Shown: positions 52,454 to 61,632 of the stretch, in pieces
How the letters are laid out: every line of letters starts with the position of its first letter
Position numbering within the stretch: position 1 is the stretch's first letter
NCBI RefSeq assembly: GCF_030812475.1
Contig: NZ_JAUSSR010000012.1
Location: forward strand, 1-64,000
DNA from: Pseudomonas lini
GTDB taxonomy: Bacteria > Pseudomonadota > Gammaproteobacteria > Pseudomonadales > Pseudomonadaceae
Length of the DNA: 64,000 bases
Direction: 5' to 3'
The notes under the pieces: generated by a model
Told to the model about the DNA's origin: nothing
Databases searched by the model: none
What the model saw: the letters and a program-made list of their open reading frames with translations, nothing else
Translations under genes and position numbers: made by a program

Positions 52454-54304
52454 TCATGAGTTTTCGTAAAGTTGGTTAAATGAATTCATAAGTTTATCTC
52501 CAAAATTCGCGCCACTTAAGTATACGCCAAGCTCACTAAAATCATGCCCTTTTGAAGATGCAGACAACCAATTCAGGCTGCTTACTATTAGGTTAGTATC
52601 ATCCCAAATTACGAATTTCGCATGTATTTGTGGATCGTCCGCCTTTGTTATCTTAAATCCTAAACTTTGCAATTCATCATTTACAGACTTAGCGTCCTTG
52701 TTTTTCATTGCACCACTAGAGCGTCCGTAAGCAACCCTAATAGATAAGTCAGGATTTGCTTTTCTTGCCGCAATTAGCGGGGTCAAAATAGGGCGTTCCG
52801 CAGCGAAGCTAAATCTGTGGCTGCATATGAAAAAACTATCAACAACTGATTCGCTTGCTTGCTTTATTGCTGCGTGATGTTCTGCAGAGGTCAGGATTTG
52901 AGCCTCAACGGTATTCCCTCCGGAAGGCGGGATGCTCTCAGCGGTTTTGTAAATACGCGATGCCTCCATGGCAAGATCTCGACTTAACATGTTAGCAACC
53001 CCATATCGCCCAGTCGCTAAGTCCGATGCAATATTTAGGCAATCCGAAACTAAAATGGAATCTCTAATTTGTACGGAAGCTTCAAACCTATTAAATCCAC
53101 TCGATAGCCAGTTACATGATCCCACTGTTAAGCTCCACGAACCATCTGCGCTATCGGTTACGATGAATTTTGAGTGCGAGCCAGTTGGAGTCGTGTGAAA
53201 ATTGATCTGTGTTGAAAGTCCTTCTGAGTTTATCCGCTGCTGAAATTTTTCAATTGCATGTACTAACTCATTGTATTGCTGAACTTTGTTTGCTTCGCCT
53301 GGTTCTGTCTGTCCCCATAAAATGTCTACTTTTACTCGTTTTTTACCCGACTCAAGAAGCTCGACAAAGATTTCTTCAGCAGTAGATGGGTTTATAAATG
53401 TTGTATGTATGATTAGTCGAGTATGTGCGTTTTTAATGCTGTCAAATAGGTGCTGCCGATGTTGTTCGCCGCCTGATATAATGTTTACTCTTCCTACTTC
53501 TACCTCGCGTGCTTTAAAGTGACGTTCCAGAGAGTCTACTTCGAAAACCTTTCCCTTGTGACGCAGGGGAATTGTGGTGCTAGCACTTTCAGCTAGTACT
53601 TTTCTTTGATTTTTAGCTGCATCAATAATAGCCCCTTTTAACTCCATCGAGATGTCAGGGATACCTGATACCTGATCTTCGTTATCTACGCATGCGAGCA
53701 TGTATCTGAGGGAGTCGCTAAAGTTTTCTTTAATATATTCATCTTCAATTCCAACTATCTCCTCATTCTCATTAGGCAGGCAGTTAAGTATTTCAGTGAG
53801 CTTTGGCGAAAACTTAGGATACTTTACTTTCAACTCCACGCAGTGACTTCCATACTGCTTGGCCAAGCTGGTCGCCTTGCCAGCTTTGTATATCAGATAG
53901 TTTTGTTTTCTTTTTTTCTTTTCAAATCTATAGCAGTCTCCGGTTAATGGGTCAATTAAAAAGCTCCTAACCACACTCATAGGTACCTGATTTGAAGGGA
54001 GCTCTTCATTTCCCGAGACGGCCATTCCACGCTCTGTAAGTGCGAATAAAAATTCACTATCAGAGTTTATTATCTCTATCCACCCTGCTTTCATCAGCGG
54101 AATTAAAATCTCAACTATAAGCTGCCTTGGTAAGCATGACTCACTGGACAGTGTTTGAGAGGTTTTTGGACTTTCAATTAATGATATTAGTATCATTAGG
54201 TCTATGGCGCCCCATTTCTGAGAGCGCGAAATTTTTAATCGAAAAGTTCCAAAACCGAAAGGGACTTTGACAAATATTTTTTGACGATTCTCAGTTTTGG
54301 TCAT
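52454..54304 (-). CDS. mkoB: PLD-family nuclease, second subunit of a Mokosh-type I defence system
   Basis: A 616-residue protein with two phospholipase D motifs: H377-x-K379-x4-D384 (SHSKFIVTD) and H561-x-K563-x4-D568 (IHAKFVIWD), each followed by the SxNW signature (GSCNWLSSG, SSLNWLSAS). PLD domains of this layout are metal-independent nucleases. The first ~330 residues include a helical N-terminal part likely to bind the partner or nucleic acid. Start overlaps the upstream helicase gene by four bases. An AT-rich gene. The pairing of helicase-plus-kinase with PLD is the architecture of type I Mokosh (MkoA/MkoB), from memory of the published description. Confidence 0.82.
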   Translation of the reverse strand: MTKTENRQKIFVKVPFGFGTFRLKISRSQKWGAIDLMILISLIESPKTSQTLSSESCLPRQLIVEILIPLMKAGWIEIINSDSEFLFALTERGMAVSGNEELPSNQVPMSVVRSFLIDPLTGDCYRFEKKKRKQNYLIYKAGKATSLAKQYGSHCVELKVKYPKFSPKLTEILNCLPNENEEIVGIEDEYIKENFSDSLRYMLACVDNEDQVSGIPDISMELKGAIIDAAKNQRKVLAESASTTIPLRHKGKVFEVDSLERHFKAREVEVGRVNIISGGEQHRQHLFDSIKNAHTRLIIHTTFINPSTAEEIFVELLESGKKRVKVDILWGQTEPGEANKVQQYNELVHAIEKFQQRINSEGLSTQINFHTTPTGSHSKFIVTDSADGSWSLTVGSCNWLSSGFNRFEASVQIRDSILVSDCLNIASDLATGRYGVANMLSRDLAMEASRIYKTAESIPPSGGNTVEAQILTSAEHHAAIKQASESVVDSFFICSHRFSFAAERPILTPLIAARKANPDLSIRVAYGRSSGAMKNKDAKSVNDELQSLGFKITKADDPQIHAKFVIWDDTNLIVSSLNWLSASSKGHDFSELGVYLSGANFGDKLMNSFNQLYENS

Positions 54305-57300
54305 GATCTCTTCCTAGCTCTTTTAGGCTCAAGCGGGGCTGGGTCAGCTTTAAATTTATCTGAACTTATAAATACGGCATGCTTGGATGACTTGAGGCTT
54401 TCAAGCTTAGCAATCAGTGAGACAAGAAATTCGTTTCTCGTGTTCCCTTTACTCACCTCTTCTCGTTGAATCTTTTTTGCCCAATGTTTTAAAAATTCAT
54501 ATGACCCGACTATAACTAGTTGATGCTTTGCACGGCTGAGTAAAACATTCATGCGTCTGCTGTCTAGCAAAATTCCCAAGGCACTTAGAGGATAAGAGTC
54601 ACTATTATTTCGGACCAATGAAATAATAGTTAAGTCTGCTTCCGCTCCCTGAAAGGCGTCGACTGTACTGCAGAATGAGGACGAATCGTCAGGTTTTGAA
54701 AAATCGCGGAGATTTAAAATTGTCTGGCTTTCTCTATCAAGCATTGTTGATATTCGTTCAATCTGCTTGTTGTACGGAGACAGTAAGGCTAACTTCGGTA
54801 GTTTTTGAATTCCCGGTTTCCTACGCAGGAGCTTCAGTAAATTTACTACGGCTTCAACTTCAAATGGATTGTTCCATTGTGGCTTTCTATCGCCCGACTT
54901 TACCCCCTGATTGGCCTGTACATCGGGAGTTTCAATCCATATAATGGGGGCGCTGTTTATCTCCTCAAAATCCGCCGTTTCAAAGTAGAATGGCTTGTTA
55001 TGCTCTGTATAAAATTCTTTTTTCTCATCTGAGGTGTCCAATTTGCGTTTGTAGAATACATCAGATACAACCTCCGCAATTATTGGATGCATCCTGTGCT
55101 GTATCTCTAACATACTCGCGATGGGTTTATGTCGACCCTCATGACCATAATGATCTTTCGATCTCTTTAGCGCGATTTCTTCTTCGTTTATTAGGCTTTC
55201 GAATAGCAAGTGGAGACGTAGAGCTTCCCTGCAAATATCTTCAAGATCTTGCTCGGAAAAGTTATCAATAGACTCTTGATTTAATTTATTTTTTACAAAC
55301 TCACCTTTTATATTGTTGTTGTAGATTTCCTGCGAAAATTGCAGGGCCTTTTTAAGGCTGCTCACATCTCCTAATGCCTTTCTCATAACTTCTGAAGCAT
55401 ATGGTGGGAGTTGCTTGTGATCGCCAATCATCAATCGCCTGTGCGATAGCAACATGGGGCTTAATAGTTCTAGTCCGGTAACTTTTCCAGTTTCCTCCAT
55501 GATCGACCAATCGAATTGAGAGTTGGATTTTATAAGGTCTTCAACTTGTTTTGAGTTGGTAGTGGCGAATACCAAGTTTGCTGATTTCAGAAGCTGATTG
55601 ACCAGTGTGCTACGGCCTGATCGATTTCCTGGGGTGCTGAGTGCAATTACTCCATTTTTTGTGCTCTCTGAAGGGCAACTCTTGAAAAGAGGGCTTGAGA
55701 GAAGATTGTTGATTTGTTCCTTCGCTAGTTCATCTACTTTAAGGTTCGGATCTGCATCATCTTCCGGAGAACCATTTTTAACGCAGCTTATAACCAAGAG
55801 AGGGTTCTGGGTACTGTCTCTTTCTAGCGCTTTATTAACTTCATTAAAAAGGTGATGAACTGTGGAGTGGCTTTGTGCCGTAAGAAGTAACCGACTGTTA
55901 GCCTCGCTCGAAAAAACTTGCTGCACCAACGTGGTGACTAAGTAAGTTTTACCCACCCCGGGTGGGCCTTGGACTAGATATAGAGGTAAAGTACTTAGTA
56001 CTTTTTGAAAAACGTCTCTTTTTGAGCTGTCTAACTCATTGAACGAATCATGTAAAGTAACGTTTTCGTTAGAGCTCATAATCCTTCTGTGGGGGGATTT
56101 TAGTAACTCTATCAATTCGTCATGCTGGCTTAAGGCATCAATTGCTGCAGCCCGTCTACTGAGTTGGCTAATGGTTCCTTGAGTGGAGCTTGTGATTATG
56201 AAAGGAGTTTTATGGTCTGGATTTGACGTATTTGTTGTGAACTCATAAATGATTTCACCATTGTTTTGTTGGCTAGATAAATAGTCGAGTACAATTTCGT
56301 GATCTTCGTCGTTAAAATTAGAATTGCTTAGGAAAAACCATCGTGAATACTCGCCACTGTTCGTAAAAATTTGTTTTAGCCTTACAGCTGGGCTTTTTAT
56401 TGATAAGCTTTGAGATACGGTTTCTGCTTCCGGATCAATTCTAGTACGTAGCTTTACGTTGTACAGAGAGGGGTCGTCAGAATCTATCGTGTATGATATG
56501 ACCTCAATTGGATAAATTTCGGCTTTGGCAAACGCTATTTCAGTAAGGTGATACGCAGCAAAACCTGTTGTTAGATCTTTTGCGACCTCATCCTTAGTAG
56601 CTGGAAGATCCAAATTATCAATATACTCGCTCCATGGGTAGGGATTAAGTCGTTCCAGCTCAACTCTATTTGTATGCACAACACATTTAATGTGCCTATT
56701 GATCTGTACCTTTTGATTTCGCTGCCCAAGCTTGATAGGTGGAGTTAAGTATGCTGAATGGCAGAATGCTGTATTCCAGCTTCCCTCTGGGTCCAACCGG
56801 TTACTTTTGTTTTTTCCAATGATGTAGGAAAGCTGAGAACCGATAAGCAGATATTCAAACTCACCGTTATTTTGAAATATCTTTGTTATGCTCGAGGTCG
56901 CGAGATCTTGATTAATAAAATCTAGTAGTTCGGATATGTCTGCTTCTGAGAGAGAAATGGAGTGATTTTCAAAAAATATATGCTGTACGGCATTAAATAC
57001 TGACGTTTTTCCAGAGCTATGCTGCCCTTTGGTAGATGATGTGTTAAATAGAAAGGCTAGCGCCAGTGGGTCAGGGCTTTTTTCGAGGAGGCTGTTCAGC
57101 TCTGTAGTTATATCCTTTATTTTCTTTAGTGCTATGTCAGAGTTTATTACCTTGCTTGAAGCGCTTTTATCAATATCGATAGAGCCGATTAGGCCCCGTA
57201 TGAGGACTAACTCATTTATTGTTAGGTCGGTTTTTTCGATGAGTTTGTCAATTGGGTAATAGGTGCTTGATATTTCTTCCTGATCAATTTTCAGTATTTT

Positions 57301-57963
57301 GGCGATCAAAAAACCAAGGTCCATCCAATCAGTTAGGAATGAAAAGTGCTTCCTATTAACATCAGTGGATGCATTTCTGGTTTTATTCGATTCTGACATC
57401 CGCTGAACACGGATTGACCACTCAAAGCCTGTAAGTTGAAAATCTAAATCACTAGTTGGGTCGGTAAGTATCGAATCAATATTTAGATGCCTGTGTAGAA
57501 GGCCTTGAGAATGCAAGATATTAATTGCCGATATTATCCGACTGATATTTCTCCAAAATTTCAATCGATTTGATATCGGTCTCAGGTTGAATATCCAAGG
57601 GCGCTGTAAATACAGAGTCCTCGATGTAGATCCGTAGTACATCGAAAGGGGTAGTCGTGACCCACTATCTAGAACTAAATAAAATCCATGTTCGTCCGCG
57701 TGTGATTCATATATTGGAGAAATATAATCTCCCACTCCTGGGCAACCTTTGAGCCTTTGAAGTTGCCTTTTTTCGTACAGCCATATTTCTTTTAGTATTT
57801 CGGTTTTATCGTGATGGCGGTTGAGCCAGTATTTGACTATTACTTGTTTTCCTTCTACCTCCGCTCCTAGAAGGCCTGGGTTCCCATGTTCAAAGTCATA
57901 TTCTCTTATGGGTATTAAATCTGTGAATTTTGCGAAAAATGGTATTGAGGAAATGTTTTGCAT
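54301..57963 (-). CDS. mkoA: SF1 helicase with N-terminal kinase-like domain (MkoA-type)
   Basis: A 1220-residue protein. Residues ~1-290 resemble a Ser/Thr kinase: VIVKYW supplies the beta-3 Lys (K44), but the catalytic loop reads LHRHLNIDSIL (HRD Asp replaced by His159, Asn by Ser164) and the DFG place reads GFE (179-181). Residues ~300-620 are uncharacterised. A COG1112-type Upf1-like helicase follows: Walker A GPPGVGKT (K672), motif II SIMEETGKVT (Glu in the Walker B Asp place), motif III MIGDHKQLPPY, and motifs V-VI VDAFQGAEADLTIISL and MNVLLSRAKHQL. Translationally coupled to the PLD gene. Fits MkoA of type I Mokosh. Confidence 0.82.
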   Translation of the reverse strand: MQNISSIPFFAKFTDLIPIREYDFEHGNPGLLGAEVEGKQVIVKYWLNRHHDKTEILKEIWLYEKRQLQRLKGCPGVGDYISPIYESHADEHGFYLVLDSGSRLPLSMYYGSTSRTLYLQRPWIFNLRPISNRLKFWRNISRIISAINILHSQGLLHRHLNIDSILTDPTSDLDFQLTGFEWSIRVQRMSESNKTRNASTDVNRKHFSFLTDWMDLGFLIAKILKIDQEEISSTYYPIDKLIEKTDLTINELVLIRGLIGSIDIDKSASSKVINSDIALKKIKDITTELNSLLEKSPDPLALAFLFNTSSTKGQHSSGKTSVFNAVQHIFFENHSISLSEADISELLDFINQDLATSSITKIFQNNGEFEYLLIGSQLSYIIGKNKSNRLDPEGSWNTAFCHSAYLTPPIKLGQRNQKVQINRHIKCVVHTNRVELERLNPYPWSEYIDNLDLPATKDEVAKDLTTGFAAYHLTEIAFAKAEIYPIEVISYTIDSDDPSLYNVKLRTRIDPEAETVSQSLSIKSPAVRLKQIFTNSGEYSRWFFLSNSNFNDEDHEIVLDYLSSQQNNGEIIYEFTTNTSNPDHKTPFIITSSTQGTISQLSRRAAAIDALSQHDELIELLKSPHRRIMSSNENVTLHDSFNELDSSKRDVFQKVLSTLPLYLVQGPPGVGKTYLVTTLVQQVFSSEANSRLLLTAQSHSTVHHLFNEVNKALERDSTQNPLLVISCVKNGSPEDDADPNLKVDELAKEQINNLLSSPLFKSCPSESTKNGVIALSTPGNRSGRSTLVNQLLKSANLVFATTNSKQVEDLIKSNSQFDWSIMEETGKVTGLELLSPMLLSHRRLMIGDHKQLPPYASEVMRKALGDVSSLKKALQFSQEIYNNNIKGEFVKNKLNQESIDNFSEQDLEDICREALRLHLLFESLINEEEIALKRSKDHYGHEGRHKPIASMLEIQHRMHPIIAEVVSDVFYKRKLDTSDEKKEFYTEHNKPFYFETADFEEINSAPIIWIETPDVQANQGVKSGDRKPQWNNPFEVEAVVNLLKLLRRKPGIQKLPKLALLSPYNKQIERISTMLDRESQTILNLRDFSKPDDSSSFCSTVDAFQGAEADLTIISLVRNNSDSYPLSALGILLDSRRMNVLLSRAKHQLVIVGSYEFLKHWAKKIQREEVSKGNTRNEFLVSLIAKLESLKSSKHAVFISSDKFKADPAPLEPKRARKRS

Positions 57964-58150
57964 TACCAGCCCCTATATTCCATGGCTTAAAGATTTGATC
58001 TTATATCGAAATGCTAGCTTTGTGCTACTAGGTGCTGAGATGAGTGGTCGGGCCTACTCAAGATTAAGATGCGTCTAATTACAGCCCTCCACCGGAGAGG
58101 CCTTCGTAAGCGCTCCACAAACCTTACCTAGTCAAAAGTGGGCGGCGCGT

Positions 58151-59682
58151 TTAGCTGTGGGGTCGAGGCTTGCAGTTCCATGGCAACAGGGCTTCGTAAT
58201 CTTCGGCCGAGGGCGCCTGTGGCAGGCGCTCCAGTGCGTGGCGCAGCCACGCATAAGGCTCTTGGCCGTTGGCTTTGGCGGTCTCGACCAGGCTGTAGAG
58301 TTGAGCACTCGCCGTCGCGCCTTTGGGCGTATCGCTGAACAACCAGTTCTTCCTTCCGATGACGAAGGGCCGGATCGCACGCTCGGCGGTGTTGTTGTCG
58401 ATGGGCAGGTAGCCTTGCTCGACGTACCGTTCCAGTTTGCACCAGTTGTTTGCCAGGGAGGTAACAGCCTTGCCAAGTGCATTCTGCGTGGTCATGTATG
58501 GGAGCGTTTTTTCCATCCAGGCCTTCAGCTCACTCATTACCTTGAGACTTAAATCCTGACGTCCTTTTTTCCGACCCTCATCGCTACTCTCTTTGTAGGC
58601 GATCTCGATGCCGTATAGCTTGCTGATCAGCTTCAGCGCGATATCGGCGCGCCCCGTCTTGCCTTTGGGCTGCACTTTTTGTGCTTCAACAAACTTGCGC
58701 CGAGCATGAGCCCAGCACCCTAAACGCTCGACTCCGGCCTGTGCGCCGAGCGCGTTGTAACCGGCGTAATCATCGGTCATGAGATAGCCGCAGTAGCCAT
58801 CGAGCAGGCGCGTCGGTACCTCCTGCGCCCGGCTGGTGGAGTAATCGAAAAGGATCACGGGTTTGTCTGGCCCGCCGCCGGTTTGCACCCACATCCAGGA
58901 CTGACTGCTCGGCTCTCGATCAGGCTCTTTCAACACCTGCACGCGTGTTTCATCGCAGTGGATGACCCGGCTGGCCAACAGGCTATCGCGCATTAAATTC
59001 AGCAGCGGCTGGAAGTGCTCACCGCACTGGATAACCCAGCGAGCCAGGGTCTGACGTGGAATATCGATGCCATGGCGGCTTAGTACTTTTTCAAAGCGGT
59101 GAAGCGGCAAACCGTCCACGTACTTGGTGGTTAGCAGCATCGCCAGAACACTTGGGCTGGCCATGCTTTTTTCAATCAATTGAGCCGGCTTGTCCGCAGT
59201 GACCGGTGCTGTCTCGCAGTCGCGGCAACCGTAAACTTTACGAACGTGTTTGATCACACGGATCTGCATCGGCACGATTTCAAGCTGCTCGCTAACTTCC
59301 TCGCCAATGGCGTGTTTGCGGCAGCCGCAGGCACACGTCAGTTCATGCTCGAGAAGTTCGTGGATGACTTCGATACGTGGCAGGTCGGCAGGCAGCGGCT
59401 TGCGTTTGCCGCGACGCTTGGCCGGAGCGACAACCTCTTCTTCCGTGTCTTCGTCGACAGGTTCGGCGATGCTTTCCGCTTCGTTGAAAAGGGCAAGTTG
59501 TGGTGTTGCCGGATCGGCTGTCTGCTCGGACTTACGCCCGAACAGGCGCTGGCGCAGCAGCGCGTTTTCTTCTTCAAGATGAACGATGCGGCCCTTGTTG
59601 GACTCGCGCTCAAGCAGCATCTGCTCTAGCAATTGCTTGAGCAGCGCGGGTCGTCAGGAAGGTCTTTGGGCATCGAAATCAT
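58151..59682 (-). pseudogene. tnpC: IS66 transposase TnpC, frameshifted near its start
   Basis: The main frame (58151-59632) gives 493 residues with the IS66 N-terminal leucine zipper region, the zinc-finger-like CACGCRKHA with CRDCE, the DDE-type catalytic part (DETRVQV, YLMTDDYAGYN), and NNTAERAIRPFVIGRKNW. The true start appears to be the ATG at 59682 (MISMPKDLPDDP), but one base is missing at about 59650, between DDP and ALLKQLL, so the first 11 codons are out of frame. An internal TTG or ATG might still give a shortened protein. Confidence 0.78.
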
Positions 59683-59700
59683 GCCCTGGATTATACCGAA

Positions 59701-60061
59701 TCAGGCCACGAATCGTGGCGTCAAAACTTGATGGGGGCGGTTACGCCAGAGGTCGAAACCGTCGAGCAGCCAGTTGAGCTCCTGAACGGTCAGGAGAATT
59801 GCCTCATCGGTGACATCGGGCGAGGTTTTGAATCGCTCGGACTCCAGCCGCTTGAGCCCATAAGCAGATGCCGTTACGCTCCCAATACAAAATCTTCACC
59901 CGGTTGCGGGGCTTGTTGAGGAAGACGAAAAGTACGGGGTCAAAAACCGCGACCTTGATGTCCAGTTCGACTAGCGCAGCCAGGCCGTCGATGGATTTTC
60001 GGAAGTCGACAGGCTTGGGGTAGAGATACACTTTTTCGACTTTGGCATCAGGTCGCATCAT
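59701..60061 (-). pseudogene. tnpB: IS66 accessory protein TnpB, frameshifted
   Basis: The gene starts MMRPDAKVEKVYLYPKPVDF and contains the TnpB core FRKSIDGLAALVE and FVFLNKPRNRVKILYWERNG. After GICLW an extra G (near 59865) moves the frame; the other frame continues LKRLESERFKTSPDVTDEA to QELNWLLDGFDLWRNRP and ends at 59701. The protein made now ends with about 20 wrong residues at 59804. Confidence 0.8.
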
Positions 60062-60147
60062 GGTGAACGAGCTCCAGAAAGAATTCGGGAGCACAAGCAT
60101 CCGGGATCACTTGGTGGCTTCGAATGTGTAGTTCATGGAACGGTTAC

Positions 60148-60360
60148 ATTAAATCCGTACCCGTGTGCGGCCTCGATCAGTGCCGGTTTGTTGTACAGGT
60201 ACAGCCGCTTCCCCATAGATAACTCCCAGACCCCGGCCCGGTTATGTACCTTGGTGTCGGGCGTCTGGTCGTTCACGTTGGAGAATCGGCTATCACCGTG
60301 CTTGGCAATGAAATCGCTTACGCTAGATAGTATTTGCCGGTCTTCGGCATTGCCACTTCC
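60148..60360 (-). pseudogene. C-terminal fragment of a DUF927-type island protein
   Basis: Codons from about 60360 down to 60133 read VSDFIAKHGDSRFSNVND, NRAGVWELSMGKRLYLYN and ALIEAAHGYGFNV, which fits the C-terminus of DUF927 proteins (FIxxHGxSRF, NRxGxxxxx..YxL), helicase/primase-like proteins of mobile islands. There is no N-terminal part; the open frame begins where a group II intron fragment ends. The stop at 60133 lies inside the IS66 right end, so the tail may be altered. Confidence 0.5.
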
Positions 60361-60380
60361 CACACGACTCAACCCCAAGG

Positions 60381-60462
60381 TAGGAGCCGTATGCGGTAGT
60401 TACGCACGTACGGATCTGTGCGGGCGGGCGGGAGGCAACTGCCGTTCCTACCGCGACCGAAC
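60381..60462 (+). mobile_element. 3' end of a group II intron (domains V-VI remnant)
   Basis: The + strand reads GGAGCCGTATGCGG, a loop, CGCACGTACGGATCT, then GTGCGGGCGGGCGGG and TGCCGTTCCTACCGCGACC. The first part folds as domain V: AGC catalytic triad, TGCG/CGCA upper stem, two-base CG bulge, and the GCCGTA/TACGG lower stem with one mismatch. The second is a domain VI-like hairpin and typical intron 3' terminus. No reverse transcriptase gene is present, so only the tail of the element is left. Confidence 0.62.
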
Positions 60463-60584
60463 AGGATTGTTTACTGTCCGTTGAAGGAGGGCGCCGCTGG
60501 CTGAGCAGGCAGTGGATTGGATATGTGAAAAGTTGATGGCGGGCTGTAGCCATCTGCGGAGAGCTGATGGCTTCGCTGGAGTGT

Positions 60585-60971
60585 TCAGTCTTCTATGACG
60601 TAGTCGCCGACTCTTGGGCTGATGAGCGGCTTCGTCCGATCCAGGCCCATTCTTACTGATTCAGTGGTTGGACCAAAAGAGTACAGTGCTGCGTGGCCCG
60701 ATCGCTTGATTTCCTTAATATCCGGATCCCGTTGAACATCGATGGACGTCAATGTGGATATTTTTTGCTGAACGTGAGTTGCTTCGACCCTGCCGCGCAC
60801 AAGTTCAAGTTGCTCCAAAACCTCACCCGTGTCTGGGTCGGTAATTGTTTCGCCCAGGCCGATCACCACAAAGGTCTGACCGGTACGGATGCTGTGATCT
60901 GCTCCAATGTTAACAACTACTGTTGTGTCATTGACAACGCTTACCACTTTTCCAAGGTAGCGAGGATTCAT
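60585..60971 (-). CDS. Uncharacterised protein with a FlgT C-terminal-like beta fold (128 aa)
   Basis: No certain family. The sequence VVSVVNDTTVVVNIGADHSI, RTGQTFVVIG and ITDPDTGEVLEQLEL resembles the small beta-barrel of FlgT-C and related modules (VxINxGxxxGVxxGxxF, DPxTGExL). No signal peptide or membrane span. It is the second gene of a pair, one base after the membrane protein gene at 60973, so the two act together. Probably part of the island next to ssrA. Confidence 0.7.
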   Translation of the reverse strand: MNPRYLGKVVSVVNDTTVVVNIGADHSIRTGQTFVVIGLGETITDPDTGEVLEQLELVRGRVEATHVQQKISTLTSIDVQRDPDIKEIKRSGHAALYSFGPTTESVRMGLDRTKPLISPRVGDYVIED

Positions 60972-60972
60972 T

Positions 60973-61497
60973 TTAGTTTCCTTGGCGAATTAATTGCTGC
61001 ACAGCAGTGAAAGGCACTACTGGTCGTATTTCCAGCATTTTCAGCTCCTCGGGTCCGACTGGCACAGTGGCTAGTATCTGTAGATCGAGCTGAATGCGGA
61101 TTTGAATGAGCGTCGGCTGTACATGATCAACGACGCCAATATAAGCAAGGCGTTCCAGGCCATCCTGTTGCGAATAGCATCCAACCAGAATGTTGGATAA
61201 GAAATGCTCATTTTTTCTTATCACGAAGATGCCAGACTCGACAACAAACCGGATCGGATTTTCGAACGGGGGCGATGGCCGACCTCTCTCAATCGAGTCA
61301 TGTGCGATCTTGAGGAGGATGACCATGGCATAAAGGCCCAGCGTGATGCTGAGTAATAGCCATTTCACGGAAACGTCTGCTGACGTATTGACAAAAATTG
61401 TCACAATGGAGGATAGGACCCCTATCACCGCGATGAAGATGGCCGTGCCGTTTATGCTGAATACCGCTTTGCGAACATCCTCAAGCACAGCCTTCAT
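60973..61497 (-). CDS. Uncharacterised two-span membrane protein (174 aa)
   Basis: No family recognised. Two hydrophobic helices lie at residues ~17-37 (IFIAVIGVLSSIVTIFVN) and ~45-65 (WLLLSITLGLYAMVILL), followed by a ~110-residue soluble domain that looks beta-rich and includes FFVIRKNEHF-type and LERLAYIGVVDHVQPTLIQI segments. It is the first gene of the pair with the FlgT-C-like protein and lies 135 bases from the 3' end of ssrA. A membrane-anchored sensor or effector is possible, but this is not shown. Confidence 0.7.
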   Translation of the reverse strand: MKAVLEDVRKAVFSINGTAIFIAVIGVLSSIVTIFVNTSADVSVKWLLLSITLGLYAMVILLKIAHDSIERGRPSPPFENPIRFVVESGIFVIRKNEHFLSNILVGCYSQQDGLERLAYIGVVDHVQPTLIQIRIQLDLQILATVPVGPEELKMLEIRPVVPFTAVQQLIRQGN

Positions 61498-61632
61498 CCC
61501 TTATTCAATCGCGAGCTACCAGGGCGGCTCTAAGGCTTCCATTAAGCTGTCATTACGAAGCTAAAACAAGCCCATGAGACACAAAAAAGGCACTCGCGAT
61601 AAACGCTAAGTGCCTGATTTGTAACGCTTATT

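Larger units (their letters stand above)
58106..60147 (-). mobile_element. IS66-family insertion sequence, inactivated
   Basis: A ~2.04 kb element with imperfect terminal inverted repeats: GTAAGCGCTCCACAAAC at the left end and GTAACCGTTCCATGAAC read inward from the right end. It contains tnpC (transposase) and tnpB but no tnpA. Both genes carry a single-base frameshift. The 8-base flanks (AGGCCTTC and ATTAAATC) are not identical, so no target duplication remains, suggesting an old insertion with later rearrangement or a boundary error. Confidence 0.78.
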
